A stretch of DNA of 26,593 nucleotides. Source: a virus. Each line of letters begins with the position of its first letter. The stretch's first letter is position 1. Under the pieces are notes generated by a model. It was not told the origin of the DNA, did no database searches, and saw only the letters and a list, made by a program, of their open reading frames with translations. Position numbers and translations under genes: made by a program. The stretch spans positions 1 to 26,593 of IMG/VR virus record IMGVR_UViG_3300020477_000111, one strand, 5' to 3'. This document shows positions 6,784 through 14,163 of the stretch, piece by piece.

Positions 6784-8517
6784 ATGGCTTGGAAAAAATA
6801 TTTTAAAGACGCTAATCTTTCTCCAATTTCAGGAGAAAAAGTACCTAATTTTGCGAAGAGAAATTACTCATCTTATTTGCCTGATGTTTACACAGGACAT
6901 CCAAATAGAATACAGAGATATTTTCAATATGACCAAATGGATTCTGATTCAGAAATCAATGCGGCATTAGATATACTTGCAGAATTTTCAACACAACAAA
7001 ACAAAGAAAACGAAACTCCATTTGATATTGTGTTCAAAGACGAAACTACAGAACACGAAGTTAAACTTTTAAAGAAAGCACTTCAACAATGGACAAAAGC
7101 AAACAAACTTACTAAAAGAATTTTTAGAATATTTAGAAATGCATTGAAATATGGAGACTGTTTCTTTGTAAGAGATCCAGAAACGTACAAATGGTTGTAC
7201 ATTGACAACGCAAAAGTTGACAGAATAGTTGTTAACGAATCAGAAGGTAAAAAACCTGAACAATATGTTGTAAGAGATATCAATCCAAACCTACAAAGAT
7301 TAAGTGCAACACAAATTACACCCAATCAAACATATGGTGGTGGTGGAACAACAGGTGGTGGTACTGCGGCATACGGTCAAAGTTATGCAAACGCAGGTGC
7401 AACTGCCAATATGTCAGGATTTGCTGGAACATCGGGTGGTAGATTCTACAGAACAATGAATGCGTACAACATAAATGCAGAACACGTTGTACATATGTCA
7501 ATGTCAGATGGTTTAGATAACTTATTTCCGTTTGGACAGTCAGTATTAGAACAAGTTTTCAAAGTTTACAAACAAAAAGAATTATTAGAAGACGCAATTA
7601 TCATTTACAGGGTACAAAGAGCACCTGAAAGAAGAGTATTTTACATCGACGTAGGTAATATGCCAACACACTTGGCTATGCAATTCGTTGAGAGAGTCAA
7701 GAACGAAATTAATCAAAGAAGAATTCCAAGCACATCAGGTGGTGTCAACTATATTGATGCAACTTATAATCCAATGAGTATTAATGAAGATTACTTCTTT
7801 CCGCAAACAGCAGAAGGAAGAGGATCTAAAGTTGATACACTACCGGGTGGTACTAACTTGGGTGAAATAGATGACCTTAAATTCTTTACAAACAAACTGT
7901 TCAGAGGTTTAAGAATACCAAGTTCTTATTTGCCAACTGGACCAGATGATTCACAACAACAGTACAATGACGGTAGAGTAGGTACTGCATACATTCAAGA
8001 ATTAAGATTTAACAAATATTGTGCAAGATTACAATCAATGTTGAACCCAACATTCGATGAAGAGTTTAAAATGTGGATAAAAAGCAAAGGTTACAACATA
8101 GACAATGGTATGTTTGAACTAAAACTTAATCCACCACAAAACTTTGCACAGTATAGACAGACAGAAATGGATCAAACTAGAATTCAATCATTTGTACAGG
8201 TAGCAGACTTGCCTTATATTTCTAAAAGATTTGCGTTAAAAAGATATCTTGGACTTACTGAAGAAGAAATGGCTCAAAATGCTGATCAGTGGGCAGAAGA
8301 AAACAATGTACCTCAAAGAAAACAAAGCAAAAATGCTCAACTTAGATCAGGTGGAGTATCCAAAGCAGGTATTACTTCGGATTTAGACCAATTTGAAGAG
8401 CCAACAGCAGAACCAGAAGCACCAGAACCGGGACAACCAGGAGCAGGAGCACCAGGCACAACACCAGGTGGTGGAGGAGTTATACCAGGTGGCACAGGTG
8501 GAGGAACACCTACATAA
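6784..8517 (+). CDS. gp20: Portal vertex protein gp20
   Basis: 577 aa. Strong T4-like portal features: NRIQRYFQYDQMDSDSEINAALDILAEF near the N-terminus, ALKYGDCFFVRDPE, and the hallmark TLPGGTNLGEIDDLKFFTNKLFRGLRIPSSYL segment. The dodecameric portal starts head assembly and is the DNA entry and exit channel. It is slightly longer than T4 gp20 (524 aa) because of a glycine/alanine-rich insertion (about residues 184-219) and a Pro/Gly-rich tail (about 535-577). The start overlaps a TATAATAA stretch (6773-6780) and lacks a clear Shine-Dalgarno, so translation may be coupled to the tape-measure gene, whose stop is at 6775-6777. Confidence 0.93.
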   Translation: MAWKKYFKDANLSPISGEKVPNFAKRNYSSYLPDVYTGHPNRIQRYFQYDQMDSDSEINAALDILAEFSTQQNKENETPFDIVFKDETTEHEVKLLKKALQQWTKANKLTKRIFRIFRNALKYGDCFFVRDPETYKWLYIDNAKVDRIVVNESEGKKPEQYVVRDINPNLQRLSATQITPNQTYGGGGTTGGGTAAYGQSYANAGATANMSGFAGTSGGRFYRTMNAYNINAEHVVHMSMSDGLDNLFPFGQSVLEQVFKVYKQKELLEDAIIIYRVQRAPERRVFYIDVGNMPTHLAMQFVERVKNEINQRRIPSTSGGVNYIDATYNPMSINEDYFFPQTAEGRGSKVDTLPGGTNLGEIDDLKFFTNKLFRGLRIPSSYLPTGPDDSQQQYNDGRVGTAYIQELRFNKYCARLQSMLNPTFDEEFKMWIKSKGYNIDNGMFELKLNPPQNFAQYRQTEMDQTRIQSFVQVADLPYISKRFALKRYLGLTEEEMAQNADQWAEENNVPQRKQSKNAQLRSGGVSKAGITSDLDQFEEPTAEPEAPEPGQPGAGAPGTTPGGGGVIPGGTGGGTPT

Positions 8518-8518
8518 G

Positions 8519-8526
8519 GTTAAATA
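8519..8526 (+). promoter_or_regulatory. Late-type promoter motif immediately before the 80-aa gene
   Basis: GTTAAATA, spacer CGAAT, ATG at 8532. The predicted start of transcription falls on the start codon. A weak AAGG lies 12 bases upstream of the ATG, so ordinary initiation on a longer mRNA is also possible. Confidence 0.45.
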
Positions 8527-8531
8527 CGAAT

Positions 8532-8774
8532 ATGAAACTAATGGAATTCTTTACATATGGACCAGAAGGTGCAAAAGAGGATAATACGTATGATCCAGAA
8601 CAAGATATTTCAATTTTAGACAAAGACGATACTAGAAAAACTCGACTTACACTCAAAGATATCAACTCTATGAGATTATCATCTGAAGAACACGATGAGC
8701 AACAAAAGGAAGAAGCAGTATTTGTCCAGAAAATGTATGGACAGCCAGCCGAAACAGATAATTTAGAGTTATAA
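8532..8774 (+). CDS. Conserved-type small acidic protein between portal and gp21
   Basis: 80 aa, acidic and hydrophilic. The central KDDTRKTRLTLKDINSMRL resembles a short conserved segment I associate with small proteins after gp20 in marine T4-like phages. No catalytic motif is visible. Placed in the head block, it probably takes part in prohead assembly, but that is context only. The stop codon overlaps the next start (TAATG), so the downstream gene is probably translationally coupled. Confidence 0.6.
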   Translation: MKLMEFFTYGPEGAKEDNTYDPEQDISILDKDDTRKTRLTLKDINSMRLSSEEHDEQQKEEAVFVQKMYGQPAETDNLEL

Positions 8775-9424
8775 TGGCAAAACCAGATAGGACTGATCAC
8801 GGGATTGCGTTCGTTCTCGGAAATGGAGAGTCTCGATCAGGCATTGAAATTGAAGATCTTAAACAGCATGGCAAAGTATTTGCCTGTAATGGTGTTTATA
8901 GAAAGGATAAACCCGACTTTTTAATAGCAGTAGACCCTAAAATGGTGTTAGAAATTGCTGAAAGTAACTATCCTATAGAGAATCAAGTGTGGTCAAACTT
9001 CAATGCTCAGTACAATAAAACTCAAAAAGTGCTGGATCATGTCAAATGGTTCCAACCTAGTTTGGGATGGAGCAGTGGTCCAACTGCTTTAAGAATGGCT
9101 TGTGATCGCAAACACAAAGAGATATACATACTGGGTTTTGACTATCAAGGACTTCCAAAAGACTCAAACAACAATAGATACAAGTTTAATAATATGTTCA
9201 AAGACACTCGTAACTACAAAAAGAGCAAAGATGAAGCAACTTTTTATGGTAATTGGATGAACCAAACTAAAAAATGTTTGGCAGATTTTGGTGACGTACA
9301 ATTCTATCGTGTAATCCCCAAAGGATGGTTCAATCCTAAAGATCTTAACTGGCGAGAAAATCTAAAACACCTTACTATCGAAGAATTTCTAGCAAAATTC
9401 AACCTACAAAAAAAATCTTCATAA
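8774..9424 (+). CDS. GT42 sialyltransferase-like / DUF115-like Rossmann protein
   Basis: 216 aa. FVLGNGESRSGIEIEDL (13-29) is a nucleotide-binding G-N-G-x-S loop. It is followed by GKVFACNGVYRKDKPDFLIAVD and then SSGPTALRMACDRKHKEIYILGFDY. The order matches the GT42 CstI/CstII sialyltransferase pattern (GNGPS...FRCN..Y...SG..A...A...KEIYL.G.D.Y) and the related DUF115 family. Proteins of this fold bind nucleotide sugars or similar diphosphates. It begins on the TAATG overlap with the 80-aa gene, inside the portal-to-capsid operon, where T4 has no such gene. A role in virion or host-glycan modification is speculation. Fold moderately sure, reaction unsure. Confidence 0.5.
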   Translation: MAKPDRTDHGIAFVLGNGESRSGIEIEDLKQHGKVFACNGVYRKDKPDFLIAVDPKMVLEIAESNYPIENQVWSNFNAQYNKTQKVLDHVKWFQPSLGWSSGPTALRMACDRKHKEIYILGFDYQGLPKDSNNNRYKFNNMFKDTRNYKKSKDEATFYGNWMNQTKKCLADFGDVQFYRVIPKGWFNPKDLNWRENLKHLTIEEFLAKFNLQKKSS

Positions 9425-9462
9425 AAGACGCCTTTTTACACCAATTACACCGCCGTTTTTAT

Positions 9463-9501
9463 CGATTTGTAGTAAATAATACTGCTTATAAGTACAAATC
9501 G
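9463..9501 (+). repeat. Inverted repeat around a late-type promoter motif
   Basis: A perfect 9-bp inverted repeat, CGATTTGTA (9463-9471) and TACAAATCG (9493-9501), with a 21-base loop. The loop carries AGTAAATA (9471-9478), a late-type box. ATG 9521 follows with an AAAAGGAG Shine-Dalgarno (9506-9513). Confidence 0.6.
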
Positions 9502-9520
9502 CATAAAAGGAGCACGTGTA

Positions 9521-10462
9521 ATGACAAATAAATTTGAATCGTTATTAGAATTACTAATCAACGAAGAAACTGACAAAGCAGAAGCACTTTTCCATGAAAT
9601 CGTAGTAGAAAAATCAAGAGATATCTACGAAGGTTTAGCGGAAGAGAAAGCAGAAGACAAAGAAGACAAAGTAGAAGAAACTAAAGAAGAAACTAAAGAA
9701 GACAGCAAAGAAGAAGTTAAAGAAACTGAAGCGTCGGCAGAGTCTACAGAAGAAAAAGTAGAAGAAGTTGCTAAAGAAGAAACTAAAGACGAAGCAGTTA
9801 AAGAAACTGAATCTACTGAAGAAGAAAAAACAGACGAGTCTGAAAAAACAGAAGAAGAGTCAATTGAAGAAGTTGGTGGCGACGCTACTGATGAATTAAT
9901 CAAAGACATTTCTGCTGACGAAGAAGGCGAAGGCGATAAAGCGGCTGACGATATGGCGGCTGATATGGATGCTGACGGCGAAGAAAACGGTGAAGACAAA
10001 GATGTTGAAGACAGAGTTGTTGATTTAGAAGATGCTTTAGACGAATTAAAAGCAGAATTTGACGCAATGATGGCTGACAAAGGTGATGAAGAAGGCAAAG
10101 AAGAAGAATCTTTAGAACCAGTTGTTCCAGCACAGGAAACTCAACCTGAAATGTCTATTGAATCAAAAGCAGAAACTAAAGAAACTGTTAAAGAATACGT
10201 AGACAAAAAATCAGCAGATAATAAAGACCATGCAGATAACAAATCATCTCCAGTTAAAACAGGTGGTGCTAAACAGGGCGGAACTCCAGTAAAAACTGGT
10301 TCAGGCGCTGAAGACAAAGGAAGAGCGGCACCAAAAGCAGAAGCAATGGGGAAATTTGCTAATAGTCCAGGCCAAGAAAAACACTTACCAGCAGGTGAGG
10401 CGAAGGCTGACACTAAAGATGGTACTGATGCATCTGCAAAATCTCCAATTTCTGGCAAGTAA
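9521..10462 (+). CDS. gp67: Prohead core protein, gp67-like N-terminus with long acidic region
   Basis: 313 aa. Residues 5-40 (LLELLINEETDKAEALFHEIVVEKSRDIYEGL) resemble the start of T4 gp67, a small core protein with a short helical head and a strongly acidic tail. Here the acidic part (about 42-200) is expanded into long runs of E, K, D, T and S, with a helix DLEDALDELKAEFDAMM near 170. The last 100 residues are G/K/A-rich and disordered. T4 gp67 is 80 aa, so this is a much enlarged version. In T4 the core is degraded by gp21 during maturation. A strong Shine-Dalgarno and a separate promoter suggest high expression. Identity rests on the N-terminus, composition and position just before gp21. 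Confidence 0.6.
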   Translation: MTNKFESLLELLINEETDKAEALFHEIVVEKSRDIYEGLAEEKAEDKEDKVEETKEETKEDSKEEVKETEASAESTEEKVEEVAKEETKDEAVKETESTEEEKTDESEKTEEESIEEVGGDATDELIKDISADEEGEGDKAADDMAADMDADGEENGEDKDVEDRVVDLEDALDELKAEFDAMMADKGDEEGKEEESLEPVVPAQETQPEMSIESKAETKETVKEYVDKKSADNKDHADNKSSPVKTGGAKQGGTPVKTGSGAEDKGRAAPKAEAMGKFANSPGQEKHLPAGEAKADTKDGTDASAKSPISGK

Positions 10463-10493
10463 TTGTCAATAATTGGAAACAAGGAGAGTTTAG

Positions 10494-11123
10494 ATGTCAC
10501 TTTATCTTAGAGAGCACCTAACATACGATCAGGCGAGAGTACAGATCTTACACGAAGGCCAAGATAACAAAGATTTGTACATGAAAGGTATCTGTATTCA
10601 AGGTGGAATTAAAAATGCTAACCAAAGAGTTTACCCAGTAAACGAAATTGGCAAAGCAGTTAAAACACTTAATGACCAGATCAGTTCAGGCTACTCTGTA
10701 TTAGGTGAAGTAGATCATCCAGACGATTTAAAAATTAATTTGGACCGTGTATCTCACATGATTACTGAAATGTGGATGGACGGACCAAATGGATATGGTA
10801 AAATGAAAATTTTACCAACACCGATGGGTCAACTTGTCAAAACTATGTTGGAATCAGGTGTGAAACTAGGCGTTTCAAGTAGAGGTAGTGGAAACATTAA
10901 CGAATACGGAAGCGGCGAAGTTTCAGACTTTGAGATCATCACAGTTGATGTTGTGGCCCAACCTTCGGCACCAGGTGCTTATCCTACGCCAATATATGAA
11001 CATCTTATGAATACAAAAGGTGGACATATGGCAAAGGGTCTGGCCGCTGAAGTTAGAAATGACGCAAAAGCACAAAGGTATCTAAAAGATGCACTAACCA
11101 ACATAATAAAGGACCTAAAATAA
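10494..11123 (+). CDS. gp21: Prohead core protease gp21
   Basis: 209 aa. The protease core is clear: GEVDHPDD with candidate catalytic H75, then GYGKMKILPTPMGQLVKTMLESG and LGVSSRGSG with candidate nucleophile S129 (or S128), and a following EVSDFEIITVDVV strand. This is the T4 gp21 (peptidase U9/S80) pattern. The enzyme cleaves core and capsid proteins after (L/I)-x-E during head maturation. Length matches T4 gp21 (212 aa). A good Shine-Dalgarno (AAGGAG) precedes ATG 10494. The stop is one base before the gp22 start. Confidence 0.92.
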   Translation: MSLYLREHLTYDQARVQILHEGQDNKDLYMKGICIQGGIKNANQRVYPVNEIGKAVKTLNDQISSGYSVLGEVDHPDDLKINLDRVSHMITEMWMDGPNGYGKMKILPTPMGQLVKTMLESGVKLGVSSRGSGNINEYGSGEVSDFEIITVDVVAQPSAPGAYPTPIYEHLMNTKGGHMAKGLAAEVRNDAKAQRYLKDALTNIIKDLK

Positions 11124-11124
11124 C

Positions 11125-12189
11125 ATGATAGACGCAATATCAAAACTTGTTGAATCTGGAGCAATCTCAGAAGATGTTCAAAAAAGCATTCAAGAGGCTT
11201 GGGATTCAAAAATCAAGGAAAATAAAGAAACTGTAGGTGCGGAACTGAGAGAAGAGTTTGCTAAAAGATACGAACACGACAAAGCAAACATGATCGAAGC
11301 AATAGACAAAATGATGACTGAGAAATTATCTGAGGAAATCACAAAGTTTGTTGAAGATAGAAAAGCACTTGCACAAGAAAAAATTGCTTACAAAGAAAAC
11401 GTAGGCGCTCATTCTGCCAAATTACAAGAATTTGTAATGAAAAAATTGGCTGAAGAGTTAAAAGAACTACATGGCGACCGTAAAGGTGTTCATGAGAACT
11501 TTAAGAAAATGGAAGAGTTTGTAGTAAACGCTCTTGCAAAAGAAATTAAAGAATTCCATGAAGACAAAAAAGGCGTTGTGGAGACGAAAGTTAAACTAGT
11601 AGCCGAAGCCAAAAAACAAATGGCTAAGATGAAAGAGGCTTTCGTAACAAAATCTGCTAAAGTTGTAGAGAATGCTGTTAACAAAAAACTTGCTGAAGAG
11701 TTAAAATCTCTGAAGGAAGACATTACAGCGGCAAGAGAAGTCAACTTTGGTAAGAAAATATTCGAGGCGTTTGCTTCTGAGTACCAGAATTCTTACTTAA
11801 ATGAGAAATCTGAGACTGCGAAGTTAATGAAAGTGGTTGATGAAACTACTTTGAAGTTAAAAGACGCTGAGAAGGCTGTCGAAGAGAAAAAAGCGGTGAT
11901 TGAATCCAAAGAGGCGGAAGCCAAAAGACAATCGGATTTGATGGAACGCAAGGAAAAGATGGCTGAGATGCTCAAACCATTGGGCAAAACAAAGGGTGAA
12001 GTTATGGCTCAACTATTAGAGTCAGTGCAAACTGACAAGTTACAGGCTTCATTCGACAAGTATCTACCTCACGTTATGGCTGAGAAACCAGTTGCATCAA
12101 CTAAACAAGTTATTAGTGAAGCAAAAGGTGACAGAGCCGTAAGAGAAGATGCTGAATTAACAAATATCCGTAAGTTGGCGGGTATATAA
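11125..12189 (+). CDS. gp22: Prohead scaffold/core protein gp22
   Basis: 354 aa, almost entirely helical and highly charged, with repeated segments such as FVMKKLAEELKELHGDRKGVHENFKKMEEF and FVVNALAKEIKEFHEDKKGVVE. The N-terminal half shows an internal repeat of about 45 residues (...LAEELKE...DRKG / ...LAKEIKE...DKKG). This matches the T4 major scaffold protein in composition, position and start (DAISKLVESGAISEDVQ), although it is longer than T4's (269 aa). It forms the internal core on which gp23 assembles and is destroyed by gp21. The gene has AAAGGA about 12 bases upstream and starts one base after gp21. Confidence 0.85.
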   Translation: MIDAISKLVESGAISEDVQKSIQEAWDSKIKENKETVGAELREEFAKRYEHDKANMIEAIDKMMTEKLSEEITKFVEDRKALAQEKIAYKENVGAHSAKLQEFVMKKLAEELKELHGDRKGVHENFKKMEEFVVNALAKEIKEFHEDKKGVVETKVKLVAEAKKQMAKMKEAFVTKSAKVVENAVNKKLAEELKSLKEDITAAREVNFGKKIFEAFASEYQNSYLNEKSETAKLMKVVDETTLKLKDAEKAVEEKKAVIESKEAEAKRQSDLMERKEKMAEMLKPLGKTKGEVMAQLLESVQTDKLQASFDKYLPHVMAEKPVASTKQVISEAKGDRAVREDAELTNIRKLAGI

Positions 12190-12214
12190 CAATAAACTAA
12201 GGGGAAAAGATCAA

Positions 12215-13387
12215 ATGTCAGAACTATTTGAATCTAAATGGAGCGAAACTAAACAGGCTCTAACTGAAGGTTTAGACGGCAACAAGAAAAAGACGATGGA
12301 TGTTATCTTAGAAAACACTAAGAAATATTTGTCAGAACAAGCAACTGCAGGTGCTACATCGGCAGGTAACGTTGCTACTCTAAACAGAGTGATTCTTCCA
12401 GTAATACGTAGGGTTATGCCTACTGTTATAGCGAACGAGATCGTTGGTGTACAACCAATGACTGGTCCGGTTGGACAGATCCACACACTAAGAATAAGAT
12501 ATGCAGACACAGTAAGTTCGAACACAACTGCTGGTGAAGAAGCATTATCTCCGTTCAAAATAGCGAAAGCATACGCTGGTAACCAGAACAACACAACTCC
12601 TAAAGCGGCTTCTACAGCATCTTTAGAAGGTACACCTGGTAAGAGATTATCAATTCAAATCTTGAAACAACCAGTTGAGGCGAAATCAAGAAAACTATCT
12701 GCAAGATGGACTTTTGAAGCGGCTCAAGATGCTCAAGCACAACAAGGTATAGACGTAGAAGCAGAAATCATGGCGGCTTTGGCTCAAGAGATTACTGCTG
12801 AGATTGACCAAGAAATCATTGGTTCATTAAGAACTTTGGCTGGCTCTGCCGCTGAAACTTTTGACCAAGCGGCTGTATCTGGTACTGCAACTTTCGTTGG
12901 TGACGAACACGCGGCTTTGGCTGTGTTAATCAACAGAGTAGCAAACCAAATCGCTACAAGAACTAGAAGAGGCGCTGGAAACTACGCGGTAGTATCTCCA
13001 ACTGCTTTAACTATTCTTCAATCAGCAACAACTTCAGCATTTGCAAGATCAACTGAAGGTACATTTGAAGCACCTACTAACACAAAATTTGTTGGTACGT
13101 TAAATGCTTCAATGAGAGTATACGTAGACGCATACGCGGCTGACGGTACTTCAATCCTAGTTGGTTACAAAGGTTCAAGTGAGGCAGACGCTCCGGCGTT
13201 CTACTGTCCTTACATACCTTTAATGTCAAGTGGCGTTGTTCTTGATCCTGCAACTTTCGAACCAGTTGTTGGTTTCCTAACAAGATACGGTTATGTTGAA
13301 TTAACAAACACTGCATCTTCACTAGGTAACGCGGCAGACTACGTTGGATTAGTAGCAGTAACTTCAGGAAACTTAAAATTCAAGTAA
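12215..13387 (+). CDS. gp23: Major capsid protein gp23
   Basis: 390 aa. The segment TLNRVILPVIRRVMPTVIANEIVGVQPMTGPVGQIHTLRIRY is the signature of T4-like major capsid proteins (HK97 fold), and the C-terminal GVVLDPATFEPVVGFLTRYGYVELT also matches. It is shorter than T4 gp23 (521 aa). Two candidate gp21 sites of the (L/I)-x-E type lie in the N-terminal region, ILE ending at residue 33 and LSE ending at 41; cleavage at either would remove a short delta peptide. AAGGGGA precedes ATG 12215. Alanine pairs are written GCG-GCN throughout. It ends the head block at a strong terminator. No gp24 vertex homologue is visible in this window. Confidence 0.95.
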   Translation: MSELFESKWSETKQALTEGLDGNKKKTMDVILENTKKYLSEQATAGATSAGNVATLNRVILPVIRRVMPTVIANEIVGVQPMTGPVGQIHTLRIRYADTVSSNTTAGEEALSPFKIAKAYAGNQNNTTPKAASTASLEGTPGKRLSIQILKQPVEAKSRKLSARWTFEAAQDAQAQQGIDVEAEIMAALAQEITAEIDQEIIGSLRTLAGSAAETFDQAAVSGTATFVGDEHAALAVLINRVANQIATRTRRGAGNYAVVSPTALTILQSATTSAFARSTEGTFEAPTNTKFVGTLNASMRVYVDAYAADGTSILVGYKGSSEADAPAFYCPYIPLMSSGVVLDPATFEPVVGFLTRYGYVELTNTASSLGNAADYVGLVAVTSGNLKFK

Positions 13388-13438
13388 GCCAAGGCTTACC
13401 AATTTTCGAAAAAAGGCGGCTTTATGTCGCCTTTTTTT
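13384..13438 (+). terminator. Tandem hairpin and rho-independent terminator after gp23
   Basis: First, GTAAGC/GCTTAC with loop CAAG (13384-13399; seven bases per arm if the loop shrinks to AA), overlapping the gp23 stop. Then a G+C-rich stem AAAAGGCGGC/GTCGCCTTTT (13411-13434) running into a T tract. The first hairpin may protect the abundant capsid mRNA. Confidence 0.85.
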
Positions 13439-13456
13439 GTGGCGGTACTTCCGCAA

Positions 13457-13464
13457 CTTAAATA
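13457..13464 (+). promoter_or_regulatory. Late-type promoter motif immediately before ATG 13471
   Basis: CTTAAATA, spacer TTTCAT, ATG. The gene follows the gp23 terminator, so it needs its own promoter. No Shine-Dalgarno is present, which supports a leaderless late transcript. Confidence 0.6.
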
Positions 13465-13470
13465 TTTCAT

Positions 13471-14139
13471 ATGTTTAATTTTGATGTTGAAATTTATGAT
13501 GGTATGCAACTGTCACACGGTAACTTTGCTGATTACATTAAAAATAAAATGGTACTTGTTTGCCCTAACGTTAGAATGTTAGCAAAACCTACATTAAAAT
13601 ATTTCCAATATGTTGAATCATTATTAAATTTACAACAATTAGATGAAATTATAATATTAGATAGTAGAGGTGATAAATTTTTTCATCCAACTGTGCATTC
13701 TTTCTTCCCAAAAATTACAACAATGTCTACTACTTCTAAAAAATACATAGAAGCACTGCAAAAACAGAAAAACAAATCACAAAGCCTTGATTATTTGCTA
13801 AAAAATTGGACATTCCAACAACTATTAAACAACAGTGAGATAGGATTTTGGGAACAACCACAAGATAATCATTGGACACATCTTACAAAAAATAAAAGGG
13901 CGATGCAAGAACTACTGCCTAAGGACAATACATATGATTGGAAAATAGTGGCAAATTTGTTTAGATCCAAAAGTGATTTTTGGAACGTTGCTAGTTACAA
14001 CTTTTTGTTCTCTGAAAAAGACGAAATAAGAGATAAAATGTTAACTGAAATAGGGCATAAACTATGGTATTTTAACCTGTATAACAACAAAGAATTAGAA
14101 GATACCATAATTGGTAATAATACAGAAAAAATAGCATAA
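13471..14139 (+). CDS. Unidentified late protein
   Basis: 222 aa, mixed alpha/beta. I do not recognise a family with confidence. The first 80 residues (EIYDGMQLSHGNFADYIKNKMVLVCPNVR... then DEIIILDSRGDKFF) have the rhythm of a thioredoxin/peroxiredoxin fold, but no CxxC or clear peroxidatic cysteine context is present, so this is weak. The middle is rich in K, N and Q and the C-terminal half is helical (for example LTEIGHKLWYFNLYNNKELED). It stands between two late promoters, before the DctP-like gene. A late promoter 6 bases upstream and no Shine-Dalgarno point to leaderless translation. Confidence 0.6.
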   Translation: MFNFDVEIYDGMQLSHGNFADYIKNKMVLVCPNVRMLAKPTLKYFQYVESLLNLQQLDEIIILDSRGDKFFHPTVHSFFPKITTMSTTSKKYIEALQKQKNKSQSLDYLLKNWTFQQLLNNSEIGFWEQPQDNHWTHLTKNKRAMQELLPKDNTYDWKIVANLFRSKSDFWNVASYNFLFSEKDEIRDKMLTEIGHKLWYFNLYNNKELEDTIIGNNTEKIA

Positions 14140-14142
14140 ATA
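14135..14142 (+). promoter_or_regulatory. Late-type promoter of the DctP-like gene
   Basis: CATAAATA overlapping the stop codon of the preceding gene. The predicted start near 14149 leaves about 15 bases of leader containing TAGGAGA before ATG 14164. Confidence 0.65.
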
Positions 14143-14163
14143 AAGCATTATAGGAGAACAGCA

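Noticed and set aside
9625-10133. Long serine- or leucine-rich antisense frames across the gp67-like gene
   Set aside because: They are the expected shadow of the GAA/AAA-rich acidic coding region on the other strand.
13471-14139. Peroxiredoxin/thioredoxin identity for the 222-aa protein
   Set aside because: The strand-helix rhythm is suggestive, but the catalytic cysteine motif is missing, so the function is left open.
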